From positions 1 to 64,000 of the forward strand of contig CAWUIM010000008.1 of the NCBI GenBank assembly GCA_963922595.1: DNA of 64,000 nucleotides, read 5' to 3'. Within the stretch, counting starts at the first letter, position 1. Every line of letters starts with the position of its first letter. The translations under genes and the position numbers were made by a program. Below are positions 8,076 through 16,750 of the stretch, piece by piece. Source of the DNA: JAJFFW01 sp963922595. GTDB taxonomy: Bacteria; Pseudomonadota; Alphaproteobacteria; Caulobacterales; Parvularculaceae. A model generated the notes under the pieces. It ran no database searches. It worked only from the letters and a program-made list of their open reading frames with translations, and was not told the DNA's origin.

Positions 8076-8855
8076 TTGGCGATTTCGAAATCAAACTTAC
8101 TGATGTCAGCGCTTGTCGGATCAAGCTGCCTTCTCATCAGCGCATGCGGCGGCTCGGATACGAAAGAGCAATCCTCGACAGTCTCCGAAAAAGCGGCCGA
8201 AGTCGCAGATAACGCAGCTGAAACCGTTTCCAACGCCGCTGATGGTGCGGAAGAAGCCGCCACGGATGCAGCTGATAAAATGACTGGCGCGGCGGATGCA
8301 ATGGAAGACGGCGCCGATAAGGCGATGGACGATGTTGCGGGCGCGGCTTCCGACACAATGGACAAAGCCGCTGATAAAATGGCGGACATGGCTGATGACG
8401 CAGCCGGAAAAGTGGCGAACGCCGCGAACGAGACTGTCGCCGGAGCGACGGCCGCTGTTACGAACGCTGTCGCAGACGCGTCCGAAACGGTTGAAGCAGT
8501 GGCTGCGTCTGCTGACAGTGAAGCTGCTTCTGCATACGCCGCACTTACTGGCGATGCGGCGAAAGGCAAAACTGTTTTTTACAAATGCCTGTCGTGCCAT
8601 TCCGTCAAGGAAGGTGAAAACAAGCTCGGCCCGTCCTTGTACGGGATCGTCGGTCGTCAAGCGGGCTCGATTGAAGGGTTTAACTATTCCGACGCGAACA
8701 AAAATTCGGGCATCACTTGGACCGAAGATGTGATGTTCGCATATCTGGAAAATCCTCAAGGATATATTCCAGGGACGCGCATGATTTTCCCTGGCCTGCC
8801 GGCTGAACAGGATCGCGCAGACGTCATCGCTTATTTGAAATCTGTCCCGGAATAG
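8076..8855 (+). CDS. Lipoprotein-anchored class I cytochrome c with long Ala/Asp-rich helical linker
   Basis: A 259-residue exported haem protein. TTG 8076 is the likely start because GGAGG at 8066-8070 lies five bases upstream; the ATG at 8064 overlaps that site. The N terminus is a lipoprotein signal with lipobox I-S-A-C (Cys24). Residues about 25-160 are a low-complexity Ala/Asp/Glu/Met segment, probably a long helix. The cytochrome c domain follows, with CLSCH at 171-175 and axial Met236 in GTRMIFPG, as in cytochrome c2/cy. It stands directly before bchI. With pufC missing after pufM, a membrane-tethered electron donor to the reaction centre is a good inference; an oxidase donor is the alternative. 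Confidence 0.85.
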   Translation: MAISKSNLLMSALVGSSCLLISACGGSDTKEQSSTVSEKAAEVADNAAETVSNAADGAEEAATDAADKMTGAADAMEDGADKAMDDVAGAASDTMDKAADKMADMADDAAGKVANAANETVAGATAAVTNAVADASETVEAVAASADSEAASAYAALTGDAAKGKTVFYKCLSCHSVKEGENKLGPSLYGIVGRQAGSIEGFNYSDANKNSGITWTEDVMFAYLENPQGYIPGTRMIFPGLPAEQDRADVIAYLKSVPE

Positions 8856-8878
8856 AGATAGCGAAATCTGATCTAGAA

Positions 8879-8906
8879 AGCCGCCGGTGACCCCGGCGGC
8901 TTTTTT
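8879..8906 (+). terminator. Rho-independent terminator after the cytochrome gene
   Basis: Stem AGCCGCCGG (8879-8887), loop TGACC, CCGGCGGCT (8893-8901), then a T run to 8906. It separates the cytochrome transcript from bchI. Confidence 0.85.
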
Positions 8907-8952
8907 GTATTTCGGCGCGGCATCTCGTAGGCTTTCGGAAAAAGGGTAGATC

Positions 8953-9975
8953 GTGTCAGCTTTTCCATTTTCTGCGATTGTCGGGCAAGATGATCTGAAG
9001 CGGGGCTTGTTGATGACCGCTGTCGATCCTCATATCGGCGGCGTTCTCGCTTTCGGCGACCGGGGCGCAGGAAAATCAACAGCTATTCGCGCGCTCGCCG
9101 CTTTATTGCCGGCAATCCGCGTCGTCAAAAACTGCCCCTACCGATGCGATCCCGATGCGGTCGCCCTGTTGTGCGAGAATTGCCAGCCGAAGGCCAAAAA
9201 AGACGAATTACAGGTCGTGAGCGGTCCCGCCTCAGTTGTTGATTTACCGCTCGGCGCCACGGAAGACCGCGTCGTCGGTGCGCTCGATTTGGAGCGTGCG
9301 TTGGTGAATGGCGAAAAGCGGTTTGAGCCCGGATTGCTCGCCCGGGCCCATCGCGGCTTTTTGTATATCGATGAAGTGAACCTCCTTGAGGATCATCTGG
9401 TTGATGTTTTGTTGGACGTTGCAGCGTCCGGGGAAAATGTTGTTGAGCGTGAGGGGCTCAGCGTCCGCCACCCGGCGCGTTTTGTGCTTGTGGGCAGCGG
9501 CAATCCCGAAGAAGGCGAACTTCGCCCGCAATTGCTTGATCGGTTCGGCCTTTCAGTTGATGTGCGCACGCCGATGAAAATCGATGATCGGCTCGAGGTG
9601 ATTCGACGCCGCGACGCGTATGAGCGTGACCCCGAAACATTCGTCAAAAAATGGAAACGAAAAGACAATGCTGTGCGCCGCTCCGTAGAAAAAGCGCGCG
9701 AACAGCTGGGTGACGTCAAGACGCCCGATCACGTTCTGGAGCGCGCAAGCGCGTTGTGCATTGCGCTGGGGACGGACGGTTTGCGCGGCGAACTAACGAT
9801 GATGCGCGCAGCGCGCGCCTTGGCAGCCCTCGACGGCAAAAGCGAGATTACGCTCGACGAAATGCGGCTTGTGGCGCCATCCGCGTTACGGCACCGCTTA
9901 CGGAAAGATCCGCTCGATGAGTCAGACGCAGGCGTTCGCGTTGATCGCGCCATGGAAGAGGTGTTCGCTTCATGA
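8953..9975 (+). CDS. bchI: Magnesium chelatase ATPase subunit BchI
   Basis: A 340-residue AAA+ ATPase subunit that, with BchD and BchH, inserts Mg2+ into protoporphyrin IX, the first committed bacteriochlorophyll step. Walker A is GDRGAGKS (35-42) and Walker B FLYIDEV (136-142). The GSGNPEEGELRPQLLDRFG sensor/arginine-finger region is intact. A four-Cys patch (C61, C65, C74, C77) lies between them, as in many BchI proteins. The start is GTG 8953. The stop overlaps the bchD ATG by four bases (ATGA), so the two are translationally coupled. Confidence 0.96.
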   Translation: MSAFPFSAIVGQDDLKRGLLMTAVDPHIGGVLAFGDRGAGKSTAIRALAALLPAIRVVKNCPYRCDPDAVALLCENCQPKAKKDELQVVSGPASVVDLPLGATEDRVVGALDLERALVNGEKRFEPGLLARAHRGFLYIDEVNLLEDHLVDVLLDVAASGENVVEREGLSVRHPARFVLVGSGNPEEGELRPQLLDRFGLSVDVRTPMKIDDRLEVIRRRDAYERDPETFVKKWKRKDNAVRRSVEKAREQLGDVKTPDHVLERASALCIALGTDGLRGELTMMRAARALAALDGKSEITLDEMRLVAPSALRHRLRKDPLDESDAGVRVDRAMEEVFAS

Positions 9976-11774
9976 CGCCCGGTACGGGTCGCGCGTCGCA
10001 AGGCGACGCCTTTTCGCCGCAGGCCGCGGAGGATATCGGCCGCGCGCAATGGGCTGATGCGCAGCGCGCGGCGGTGATGCTCTCAATCAACCCCGAACGC
10101 TTGGGCGGCATATCGTTGCGCGCTGGCCCGGGTCCCGTTCGAGACCGTTGGCTGACGTTCTATCGATCGACGCTCAGCGCGCAGACGCCTTTCCGCAAAT
10201 TGCCCGCAGGCGCGAGTGAAGACCGGATTATCGGCGGTCTCGACTTGGCAGCCACGCTCAAGGCCGGACGCCCGATTGCAGAGCGCGGGGTTCTGGCGGC
10301 CGCTGACGGCGGCGTCTTGTTGGCGCCGATGGCGGAGCGCCTCTCCCGTCTCGCCGCCGGGCACATCGCCAACGCGATGGACCAGGGCGTCGTCCTTGTG
10401 GAACGTGGCGGTATTTCACGGCGCGAGCCCGCACAATTTTCGACGCTTTTGTTTGATGAAGGGCTGGACGGGTCCGAACGTCCGCCGGAAATTTTGCTCG
10501 ACAGGCTGGCGTTTCATCTCGATCTAGACTTCGTTTCCATCCACCAAACTGAAGGCGCGGAAATTCTGCGCGAAGACATTCGCGCAGCGCGTGAGCGCGT
10601 TGCCGAAACGCACATCCCCGATGCGATCACACAGTCGATCAATGCGGCGTGTTTGTCTTTAGGGGTGACCTCATTGCGAAGTTTTTCGTTTTGTATAAAC
10701 GCTGCAAAGTCTTCGGCCGCGCTCGACGGACGCCGTCGCGTCAATGAGGATGATGCGGAAGCGGCCTGCCGCTTGGTCTTAGGTTCGCGCGCTGTGTTGA
10801 TCACACCGCCGGAACCGGAGGAAGACAAAAGTCGGCGAGAAGCTGACGCCGGCGCCGATGATCAACGTCAGCACGACGATGCGCATACAGAGGACAAAAC
10901 ACTGGAAGACCTCCTGGTCGCAACTGTGAGGAGCACCGCGCTTGACCGCGTCTTCCGCGACGATGTTGCGCCGAAGACGCGACATAAATCCGCCGCTGTG
11001 AATGGCAAGTCCGGCGCCTTGGTCATTTCTACGAAAAAGGGACGGCCGAATGGCGCAGTTCGTGGCGATCCGCGGTCGGGCGGGCGGCTCGACCTTGTTG
11101 CGACGTTGAGAGCCGCTGCGCCATGGCGAACGATCAGAGGCGCGAATGATCAGGTCGCGGTTCCTGTACACATGGACGACCTGCATGTGAAGCGGCTCAA
11201 GGCGCGCGCCGAAACGATTGTCATCTTTGTGATTGACGCTTCCGGTTCGTCGGCGATGCACAGGATGGCGGAGGCGAAAGGCGCCGTTGAATTGCTGCTT
11301 TCTGACTGTTACACGCGCCGTGATCACGTGGCCTTGATTGCGTTTCGCGGTGAGGGCGCAGACCTGCTGTTACCGCCGACGCGGTCGCTCGTCCGTGTGC
11401 GTCGGTCGCTCAGCGCTCTGCCTGGCGGCGGCGGCACGCCTTTGGCGGCAGGCGTTGCGGCAGCCGCAGCGCTGGCGGAAACAGAAAAGAGAAAAGGAAA
11501 GACGCCTTTCGTCGTTTTCCTGTCTGACGGCAGAGGCAATATCGCGCTTGACGGCGAAGCAGACCGAGCAGCGGCTGCGAACGATGCGTCAACCGTGGCC
11601 CGGCGCTTCAAAGAATTGGCGTGTTCGGTTCTCTTTTTTGACACGTCAAAGAGACCAAACCCTGGCGCCGCCGCTTTGTGTGAAGAAATGGGCGGCGCCT
11701 ATCGCCCGCTGCCGTTCGCCGATAGCGCTGCGGTGTCAAAATTGGTGAAGCGCGCCATCATCACCCGCGATTGA
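9972..11774 (+). CDS. bchD: Magnesium chelatase subunit BchD
   Basis: A 600-residue partner of BchI. The N-terminal third is an AAA+-like domain whose Walker A is degenerate, as is normal for BchD. A charged Asp/Glu/Arg-rich linker (about 275-310) follows. The C-terminal third is a von Willebrand factor A domain with the MIDAS motif DASGSSA (about 418-424) preceded by IVIFVI. It is coupled to bchI by an ATGA overlap, and its stop TGA overlaps a possible TTG start of bchO. The role is to form the platform joining the BchI hexamer to BchH. Confidence 0.95.
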   Translation: MTPGTGRASQGDAFSPQAAEDIGRAQWADAQRAAVMLSINPERLGGISLRAGPGPVRDRWLTFYRSTLSAQTPFRKLPAGASEDRIIGGLDLAATLKAGRPIAERGVLAAADGGVLLAPMAERLSRLAAGHIANAMDQGVVLVERGGISRREPAQFSTLLFDEGLDGSERPPEILLDRLAFHLDLDFVSIHQTEGAEILREDIRAARERVAETHIPDAITQSINAACLSLGVTSLRSFSFCINAAKSSAALDGRRRVNEDDAEAACRLVLGSRAVLITPPEPEEDKSRREADAGADDQRQHDDAHTEDKTLEDLLVATVRSTALDRVFRDDVAPKTRHKSAAVNGKSGALVISTKKGRPNGAVRGDPRSGGRLDLVATLRAAAPWRTIRGANDQVAVPVHMDDLHVKRLKARAETIVIFVIDASGSSAMHRMAEAKGAVELLLSDCYTRRDHVALIAFRGEGADLLLPPTRSLVRVRRSLSALPGGGGTPLAAGVAAAAALAETEKRKGKTPFVVFLSDGRGNIALDGEADRAAAANDASTVARRFKELACSVLFFDTSKRPNPGAAALCEEMGGAYRPLPFADSAAVSKLVKRAIITRD

Positions 11775-11782
11775 GCGTCTTG

Positions 11783-12682
11783 ATGTTTCCGTTTTATCAA
11801 ACGCTGGACTGGGCCGAAGATGGCGCATCGTGGCCCCATCAAGACAAAAGCGAATTTGTCACCACGCAGGACCATCGCTGGCATGTTCAGCGCGCAGGCA
11901 GAGGGCCGACAATCATTCTGATCCACGGGGCCGGCGCTTCCACCCATTCCTGGGCCGATGTCTTCGCTCACTTGGTCAATGATTTTGACGTCATTTGCTT
12001 CGATTTGCCGGGTCATGGATTTACGTCCCGAAGCCGGACGCTTCGTTCGACATTGCCGTCGATTGCAAGGAGAACTGCTGCGCTTTTTCAGAAGATTTCC
12101 GCGGAGCCTGCAATTGTCGTCGGCCATTCGGCAGGCGCGGCGATCATGGTGCGAATGATCGCTGAGAGATTAATTGCTCCTTCCGTCTGCGTCGGCGTCA
12201 ATAGCGCGCTGACGCCGTTTCGGGGGGGCGCTGGCGTAATGTTTCCGCTGATGGCGAAATTACTTTTTTATAATCCGTTTACTGCTAATGTCTTCGCCTT
12301 CGGCGCATCGGAAAAACGGCGCGTCAGGCGTTTGATTAATCAGACTGGCTCGGCGCCGCCTCAAAAGAGTATCGACTGTTACGCCAAACTCATTCAAACT
12401 TCCAGCCACGTGGCCGGGGTGCTCGATATGATGGCGCATTGGGATTTATCGAACATGGCGAATGATTTGAAGGCGGCGCCAAAGAACTCGCTTTTCTTGG
12501 CTGGCGAGAACGATAAAGCGGTTCCGCCCAGCGACTCGCACTGGGCGGCCTCGATCGCACCTACCGCGACGTCAAAAGTACTTCCAGATTACGGCCACCT
12601 CTTACATGAAGAGGCGCCCGAACTGACGGTGAAAATTATTCGGCAAACTGCGGTTGCCGCTGGCCTTCTACAGGACGCATAA
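11783..12682 (+). CDS. bchO: BchO, alpha/beta hydrolase of the Mg-chelatase operon
   Basis: About 299 residues with the alpha/beta-hydrolase fold: oxyanion strand ILIHGAGASTHSW, nucleophile elbow G-H-S-A-G-A in VVGHSAGAAIM, and late residues LAGENDKAVPP and DYGHLLHEEAPE. BchO regularly follows bchI-bchD in purple bacteria; it is thought to assist Mg-protoporphyrin formation, but its reaction is not established. ATG 11783 was chosen; TTG 11771, overlapping the bchD stop, is an alternative four codons upstream. Confidence 0.9.
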   Translation: MFPFYQTLDWAEDGASWPHQDKSEFVTTQDHRWHVQRAGRGPTIILIHGAGASTHSWADVFAHLVNDFDVICFDLPGHGFTSRSRTLRSTLPSIARRTAALFQKISAEPAIVVGHSAGAAIMVRMIAERLIAPSVCVGVNSALTPFRGGAGVMFPLMAKLLFYNPFTANVFAFGASEKRRVRRLINQTGSAPPQKSIDCYAKLIQTSSHVAGVLDMMAHWDLSNMANDLKAAPKNSLFLAGENDKAVPPSDSHWAASIAPTATSKVLPDYGHLLHEEAPELTVKIIRQTAVAAGLLQDA

Positions 12683-12683
12683 G

Positions 12684-13994
12684 ATGAAACTGCCTGACAA
12701 TCATCCTCAACGTTATGACTTAAGTAACGAGGTGCATGCGCGTCCTCCCGAACCATTATCGGCGCCTGTCAAAATCTCATGTATCGCGATGACCACAAAC
12801 TGGCCGTATAAGGATGAAGATCGCGAGATTGTCGCTGAATTGACGAAACAATACGGCGCAACGCCGCCAGGTCCGGGCGCAAAACACTACAGCGTTGATC
12901 TAAAGGAATTTCGGCTAATTTGGGAACGCCACACGGAATTCACGCGATACACGTTCATTGTACCGCTTCGTGATGAGGACTATTTCGCTGGCCCCGCGAT
13001 TAATGCGGCGCCCGAAAGTTGGGTGGCGCGCCTTCCGGGTGAGTTAATCGCGGCGGCTGAAGCGGTCCTTGTCGATGAAGATTACAGTCTCGACGATTAT
13101 AGCGCGCTTTCTGATCGTTATTTCGCTGGCAACGCGATCATTGGGTCAAAGATTACAGGCGGCGCCGCCGTCGCACTGACGGATTTCCGGATTCACGCCG
13201 ACGGTTTCAGCCGATTTCTCGTTTATAATCGGTCGATGGCGCCATGGCACGCCGGCCGCATCGTCCAGCGCTTGTTGGAAATCGAGACCTACCGGATCAT
13301 GGCCATGTTGTCTCTTCCCGTCGTGCAGGAGCTGGGTCCGCTTCTTTCCGAATGGGAAAGAGAGCTGTCTGAGATCTCCACAAGCATGACGGAAAAAAAC
13401 GTCGCTGAGGAGCCGGTATTACTGACGCGGCTTACAAACCTTCAGGCGGCGATCGAGAAAAATCACACGCAAACGCAATTCCGCTTTAATGCGGGCGCGG
13501 CTTATTATGCGCTGGTGCAGCGGCGAAACGATGAACTGCGCGAAGAACGCATCGCCGGCATGCAGACATTCAGCGAATTTACAGAGCGCCGTCTCGCGCC
13601 GGCTATGAACACGTGTCGCGCTGGGTCAGCGCGGCTTGAGGCGCTCTCTGAGCGGGTCGATCGGGCGGCGCAACTCCTCTCAACGCGGGTCGATATGTCG
13701 TTGGAGCGACAAAATCAGGCGGTCCTTGAAAGCATGAACCGGCGCGCCGAATTGCAGCTACGACTGCAACAAACTGTTGAAGGGCTGTCCGTCGCTGCGA
13801 TTACCTATTATGCGGTCGGGGTGATCGGATATCTTGCGAGCGGCCTTGAGCGGCTGGGTGTCGCCATAGATCCTAAACTCATCATGGGATTGAGCGTTCC
13901 TATCATTGCGGTCCTCGCCGCGTTAGGCGTTCGGCGGACGAGGAAGCTGGTGGCGGCGAAAGAAAAGAAAATCGGCGAATTGGCCGGCGAATAA
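12684..13994 (+). CDS. DUF3422 family membrane protein
   Basis: A 436-residue protein of the DUF3422 family, recognised from the N-terminal HPQRYDLSNEVHARPPEPL. The soluble N-terminal part is followed by a long helical, probably coiled-coil region (about 290-370). The C terminus has two hydrophobic helices (TYYAVGVIGYLASGL and LIMGLSVPIIAVLAALGV) and a basic tail. ATG 12684 follows AGGACGC. It begins two bases after the bchO stop, so it belongs to the bchIDO transcript. The family is uncharacterised; the position suggests a link to pigment membranes, but this is inference. Confidence 0.8.
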   Translation: MKLPDNHPQRYDLSNEVHARPPEPLSAPVKISCIAMTTNWPYKDEDREIVAELTKQYGATPPGPGAKHYSVDLKEFRLIWERHTEFTRYTFIVPLRDEDYFAGPAINAAPESWVARLPGELIAAAEAVLVDEDYSLDDYSALSDRYFAGNAIIGSKITGGAAVALTDFRIHADGFSRFLVYNRSMAPWHAGRIVQRLLEIETYRIMAMLSLPVVQELGPLLSEWERELSEISTSMTEKNVAEEPVLLTRLTNLQAAIEKNHTQTQFRFNAGAAYYALVQRRNDELREERIAGMQTFSEFTERRLAPAMNTCRAGSARLEALSERVDRAAQLLSTRVDMSLERQNQAVLESMNRRAELQLRLQQTVEGLSVAAITYYAVGVIGYLASGLERLGVAIDPKLIMGLSVPIIAVLAALGVRRTRKLVAAKEKKIGELAGE

Positions 13995-14090
13995 TTCTCG
14001 CGAGGCCCCTTGCGCCACGGGACGATTGAAAACCCGCCGCGTTCCGCGCATAATCAATGTTGTGAACGCCGCGGAACCCTGAGAGTACAC

Positions 14091-14267
14091 ATGCCGAAGA
14101 ACATCATGTTTCTCGAATTGTTTCTTTTTTACGGTGTCGCTCTCGCATGGCTATTTTGGGAATATCGAAAGACCAGCGCGCTCCTGGAAAAAACCCGGGA
14201 AGAAAACAGGAAGAAAGCGCTGGACGAGCAGACTGACGCCGCAGCCAACGAAAAGGCTGATCCGTAA
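14091..14267 (+). CDS. Small single-helix membrane protein
   Basis: A 58-residue protein beginning MPKNIMF, with one membrane helix (FLELFLFYGVALAWLFWEY) and a charged, Lys/Glu-rich cytoplasmic tail. The size and layout recall short accessory subunits, but no family is recognised. It is last in the bchI-D-O-DUF3422 run and converges with crtC. It is probably real: its hydrophobic core is well formed and its codon use matches the neighbours. Confidence 0.6.
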   Translation: MPKNIMFLELFLFYGVALAWLFWEYRKTSALLEKTREENRKKALDEQTDAAANEKADP

Positions 14268-14272
14268 TTCTG

Positions 14273-15181
14273 TTATGGCCTGCGCGGCATGCGAAAACGC
14301 AACATCGATTTTATGATTGGCGATCCATATCGTTTGCCGGAAAAGCATTCGTGAACGGCGCGGTGCGTATTTCCAAATAACCGGGTTTCGATCACCGAAC
14401 GGCTATAAAACGGGGTGTCTTCCAACGTTCTGATCACCCGCGCTTGCGCGCCCGCATCCGTCCGTGTCCTGCGATTGATGCGCCAAATTGGTGTCGGCGA
14501 CAGGCGCGTCTGATTAGGAATATCGACGTCGCTTATCTCGCCGGTAGCGGAGAAGCGGAGCGCCATTGATTGTTGATCGCCATTCGGAAGATCAGTGTTG
14601 TATAAAATTGCGGACTCTCCGCCGCCAATATCAGCGCGCGCCCAATCCCAGAAATCAAACCCGTGTTCGAGACGTTCCGTACCTCTATTGGTGTCGAAAT
14701 AAGCGGAGCCGTCCCAACGTATATCGGGTTTCTCCAAATTGACTTCGATACGCGCAGATGGGGCAATGGGGCGCCAGATGTGGCGTTTTGCGCGGTCGAT
14801 CGCAAACGCCTTGTCGTTGATGAACTGCGGGTGGAGGCGAACGACGCCGCGAACAGGGGCCGGTATGGGCGAGGTCTGCTCGTTGATGTCGATTGTCAGA
14901 ACGCCGCCGTCCCAAAACAATGCGCTCGGCCCAATTTGGAAGACATTCGGCGTGATGCGAATGGAGTCCTGTCCGCGCTCCGTCATCGTCCAGCGGTTTT
15001 TGCGCGGCGCATAAAGCGCCACATTAAGGGCGCAGTGATCGAACGGCGCTCGCGTTTTCGACCACGCGTAGTAAGGCGAAAAGACGCTGCCGATGAAGGC
15101 GATAATCGTGATGCCGTAGTCGCCGGTGTCGCTGAGCGCGTCGATATACCACCAGGCGTATCCGTCGCGATCAACGTTTAT
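14273..15181 (-). CDS. crtC: Carotenoid 1,2-hydratase CrtC (start codon unusual)
   Basis: CrtC adds water across the terminal 1,2 double bond of acyclic carotenoids (neurosporene, lycopene and derivatives). Diagnostic stretches are GYAWWYIDALSDTGDYG, AFIGSVFSPYYAW, CALNVALYAP and WTMTERG. No ATG, GTG or TTG occurs in frame for at least 40 codons before GYAWWY; the next usable ones lie downstream of the conserved N terminus. The coordinate given uses ATA 15181-15179, which overlaps the crtD stop as ATAA, mirroring the usual ATGA coupling. An ATT further upstream is an alternative. The length from ATA is 302 residues, normal for the family. Confidence 0.85.
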   Translation of the reverse strand: MNVDRDGYAWWYIDALSDTGDYGITIIAFIGSVFSPYYAWSKTRAPFDHCALNVALYAPRKNRWTMTERGQDSIRITPNVFQIGPSALFWDGGVLTIDINEQTSPIPAPVRGVVRLHPQFINDKAFAIDRAKRHIWRPIAPSARIEVNLEKPDIRWDGSAYFDTNRGTERLEHGFDFWDWARADIGGGESAILYNTDLPNGDQQSMALRFSATGEISDVDIPNQTRLSPTPIWRINRRTRTDAGAQARVIRTLEDTPFYSRSVIETRLFGNTHRAVHECFSGKRYGSPIIKSMLRFRMPRRP

Positions 15182-16662
15182 GTCGAACCGTACGCCGCTT
15201 TCACCATCTTTGCGGCCATTTTCCCGGACAATGCCGCCATCGGCACGCCCGGTCCCGGGTGCACGCCGCCGCCTGTCATGTAGAGCCCCGGCAAGCGGGT
15301 CTTGACGCTCCTCCGCTGGAATGACGCGCGCCAACCGTGACTCGCCATGCCGTATAACGCGCCCCGACTCCCCGGGAACAGTGTCGCGAAATCCGAAGGG
15401 GAGGTCGTCACGCCAGGCCCCGAAGTCTGTTCCAAGGTCAGTCCGCAGGCCTGCAATTGTTCGAAAATTCTTCTTTTGCATTCTTCGATATCCTCTTCGC
15501 GATTAGCGGCGTCGCTTTCGAGCGCCGGTGCGTTGATGAGACAAAACAGTCTCTCGGCGCTGTCCGGCGGGCTCCTTTCGCATATGCGGTCTGGGGCGAA
15601 CACATAGGTTGTGGGCTTTTCCGGGATCGCTTTGTGTTGAAAAACAGCGTCGAACTCAGCGCGATAGTCGTCGCCGAAGAACACATTATGCATCGACAAG
15701 TCAGTACCCGCAGTTTTTGCGAGTGTTGTAAGCGTGAACGCAGATTGTGAAATCGGGTCGGGCGCCGGCGCGCCGTAAGCGCGCCTCGCCGCCTCGCCAA
15801 GCGCGCCCGTTGCTATGGCCCCAGGATCGCCGTTCAAGACTACCGCCCGCGCCGGGACTTCTTCGCCGTTCGAAAGCTGAACACCTATTACGCGCCCGCT
15901 CTTAACCCGAACCTGGTCGACTTTTTCGTTAAAGTGAAAGTCCGCGCCATTTTTTTCGGCGATACGCCATAAAGCATTCGCGAGTGATTGCATGCCGCCG
16001 TCGAGCGCCCAAACGCCTTCCTGTTCCACATGCGCGATCAACATTAATGTCGCCGGCGCCTCATAGGGGGACGACCCACAATAGGTGGCGTATCGGGCGA
16101 AGAGCTGCTGAAGGCGCGGGTCGTCAAACCGGCGCGCGAGCGCCTCCCAAAGTGTGCTGAAGGGATTAATGCCGAACAGTGACGCCGGGTTGCGGCGCGC
16201 CATCAGGTTGAGGATGCTTGGTTTTTCTGCGCGGATGAAGGGGCCCTCAAGCGCCTCATAAATCGCACGCGTTTGCTTGCAGAATTGAAAATAATTTTCA
16301 GCGTCTTTGCGACCCGCCATTTCATGGATCGCGTCATAGGAGCGTTGTTGATCCGCATACAGCACGAGATGCGATTGATCTCGCCAGGTGTGGCGCGCCA
16401 GCACATCAAGTTTCGTAAGCTCAACCGCGTCCGGAAATGACTCACCTGCTTGTTCAAAAATATCTTCAAATACCCATCGCATTGTGAAAACGGTGGGGCC
16501 GGCGTCGGTTGAGCGTCCGTCAATTGTTATTTGCCGAATTTTGCCGCCAGGCGCGCCATGTTGTTCAAAGACGCTCACCGGAAAATGCCGCGAAAGCAGG
16601 GCGGCTGCGGTCAGGCCGCCAATGCCGGCTCCGATGATGATAATGCGCGGATCGCGGGGCAT
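15178..16662 (-). CDS. crtD: Hydroxyneurosporene/methoxyneurosporene desaturase CrtD
   Basis: A 494-residue FAD-dependent phytoene-desaturase-family enzyme that introduces the C-3,4 double bond after CrtC hydration. The N-terminal dinucleotide fold is IIIIGAGIGGLTAAALLS followed by VFEQHGAPGGKI; the C-terminal FAD motif is LYMTGGGVHPGPGVPMA. It could be confused with CrtI, but clustering with crtC and crtF and the TDAGPTVFTM segment favour CrtD. It is divergent from crtE; a minus-strand TATACT at 16701-16696 inside the PpsR site may be its -10 box. Confidence 0.9.
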   Translation of the reverse strand: MPRDPRIIIIGAGIGGLTAAALLSRHFPVSVFEQHGAPGGKIRQITIDGRSTDAGPTVFTMRWVFEDIFEQAGESFPDAVELTKLDVLARHTWRDQSHLVLYADQQRSYDAIHEMAGRKDAENYFQFCKQTRAIYEALEGPFIRAEKPSILNLMARRNPASLFGINPFSTLWEALARRFDDPRLQQLFARYATYCGSSPYEAPATLMLIAHVEQEGVWALDGGMQSLANALWRIAEKNGADFHFNEKVDQVRVKSGRVIGVQLSNGEEVPARAVVLNGDPGAIATGALGEAARRAYGAPAPDPISQSAFTLTTLAKTAGTDLSMHNVFFGDDYRAEFDAVFQHKAIPEKPTTYVFAPDRICERSPPDSAERLFCLINAPALESDAANREEDIEECKRRIFEQLQACGLTLEQTSGPGVTTSPSDFATLFPGSRGALYGMASHGWRASFQRRSVKTRLPGLYMTGGGVHPGPGVPMAALSGKMAAKMVKAAYGST

Positions 16663-16691
16663 AAGTCCGGTAAGGTTTCCTCAATCAAGAG

Positions 16692-16735
16692 TGTCAGTAT
16701 AAATTGACATATTTAGATGACTAACTAAAGTGACA
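16692..16735 (+). promoter_or_regulatory. Tandem PpsR/CrtJ sites over the crtE promoter
   Basis: Site A TGTCAGTATAAATTGACA (16692-16709) is a perfect TGT-N12-ACA; site B at 16718-16735 is TGA-N12-ACA. Their starts are 26 bases apart. TTGACA (16704-16709) and TAAAGT (16726-16731), separated by 16 bases, look like the -35 and -10 boxes and are each covered by one site. The region is shared with the divergent crtD gene. Confidence 0.8.
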
Positions 16736-16750
16736 ATCAAAGGATGGGCT

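Noticed and set aside
15178..16662. Reading this desaturase as CrtI
   Set aside because: Coupling to crtC and the CrtD-like N-terminal segment favour CrtD; CrtI is usually found with crtB, which is absent.
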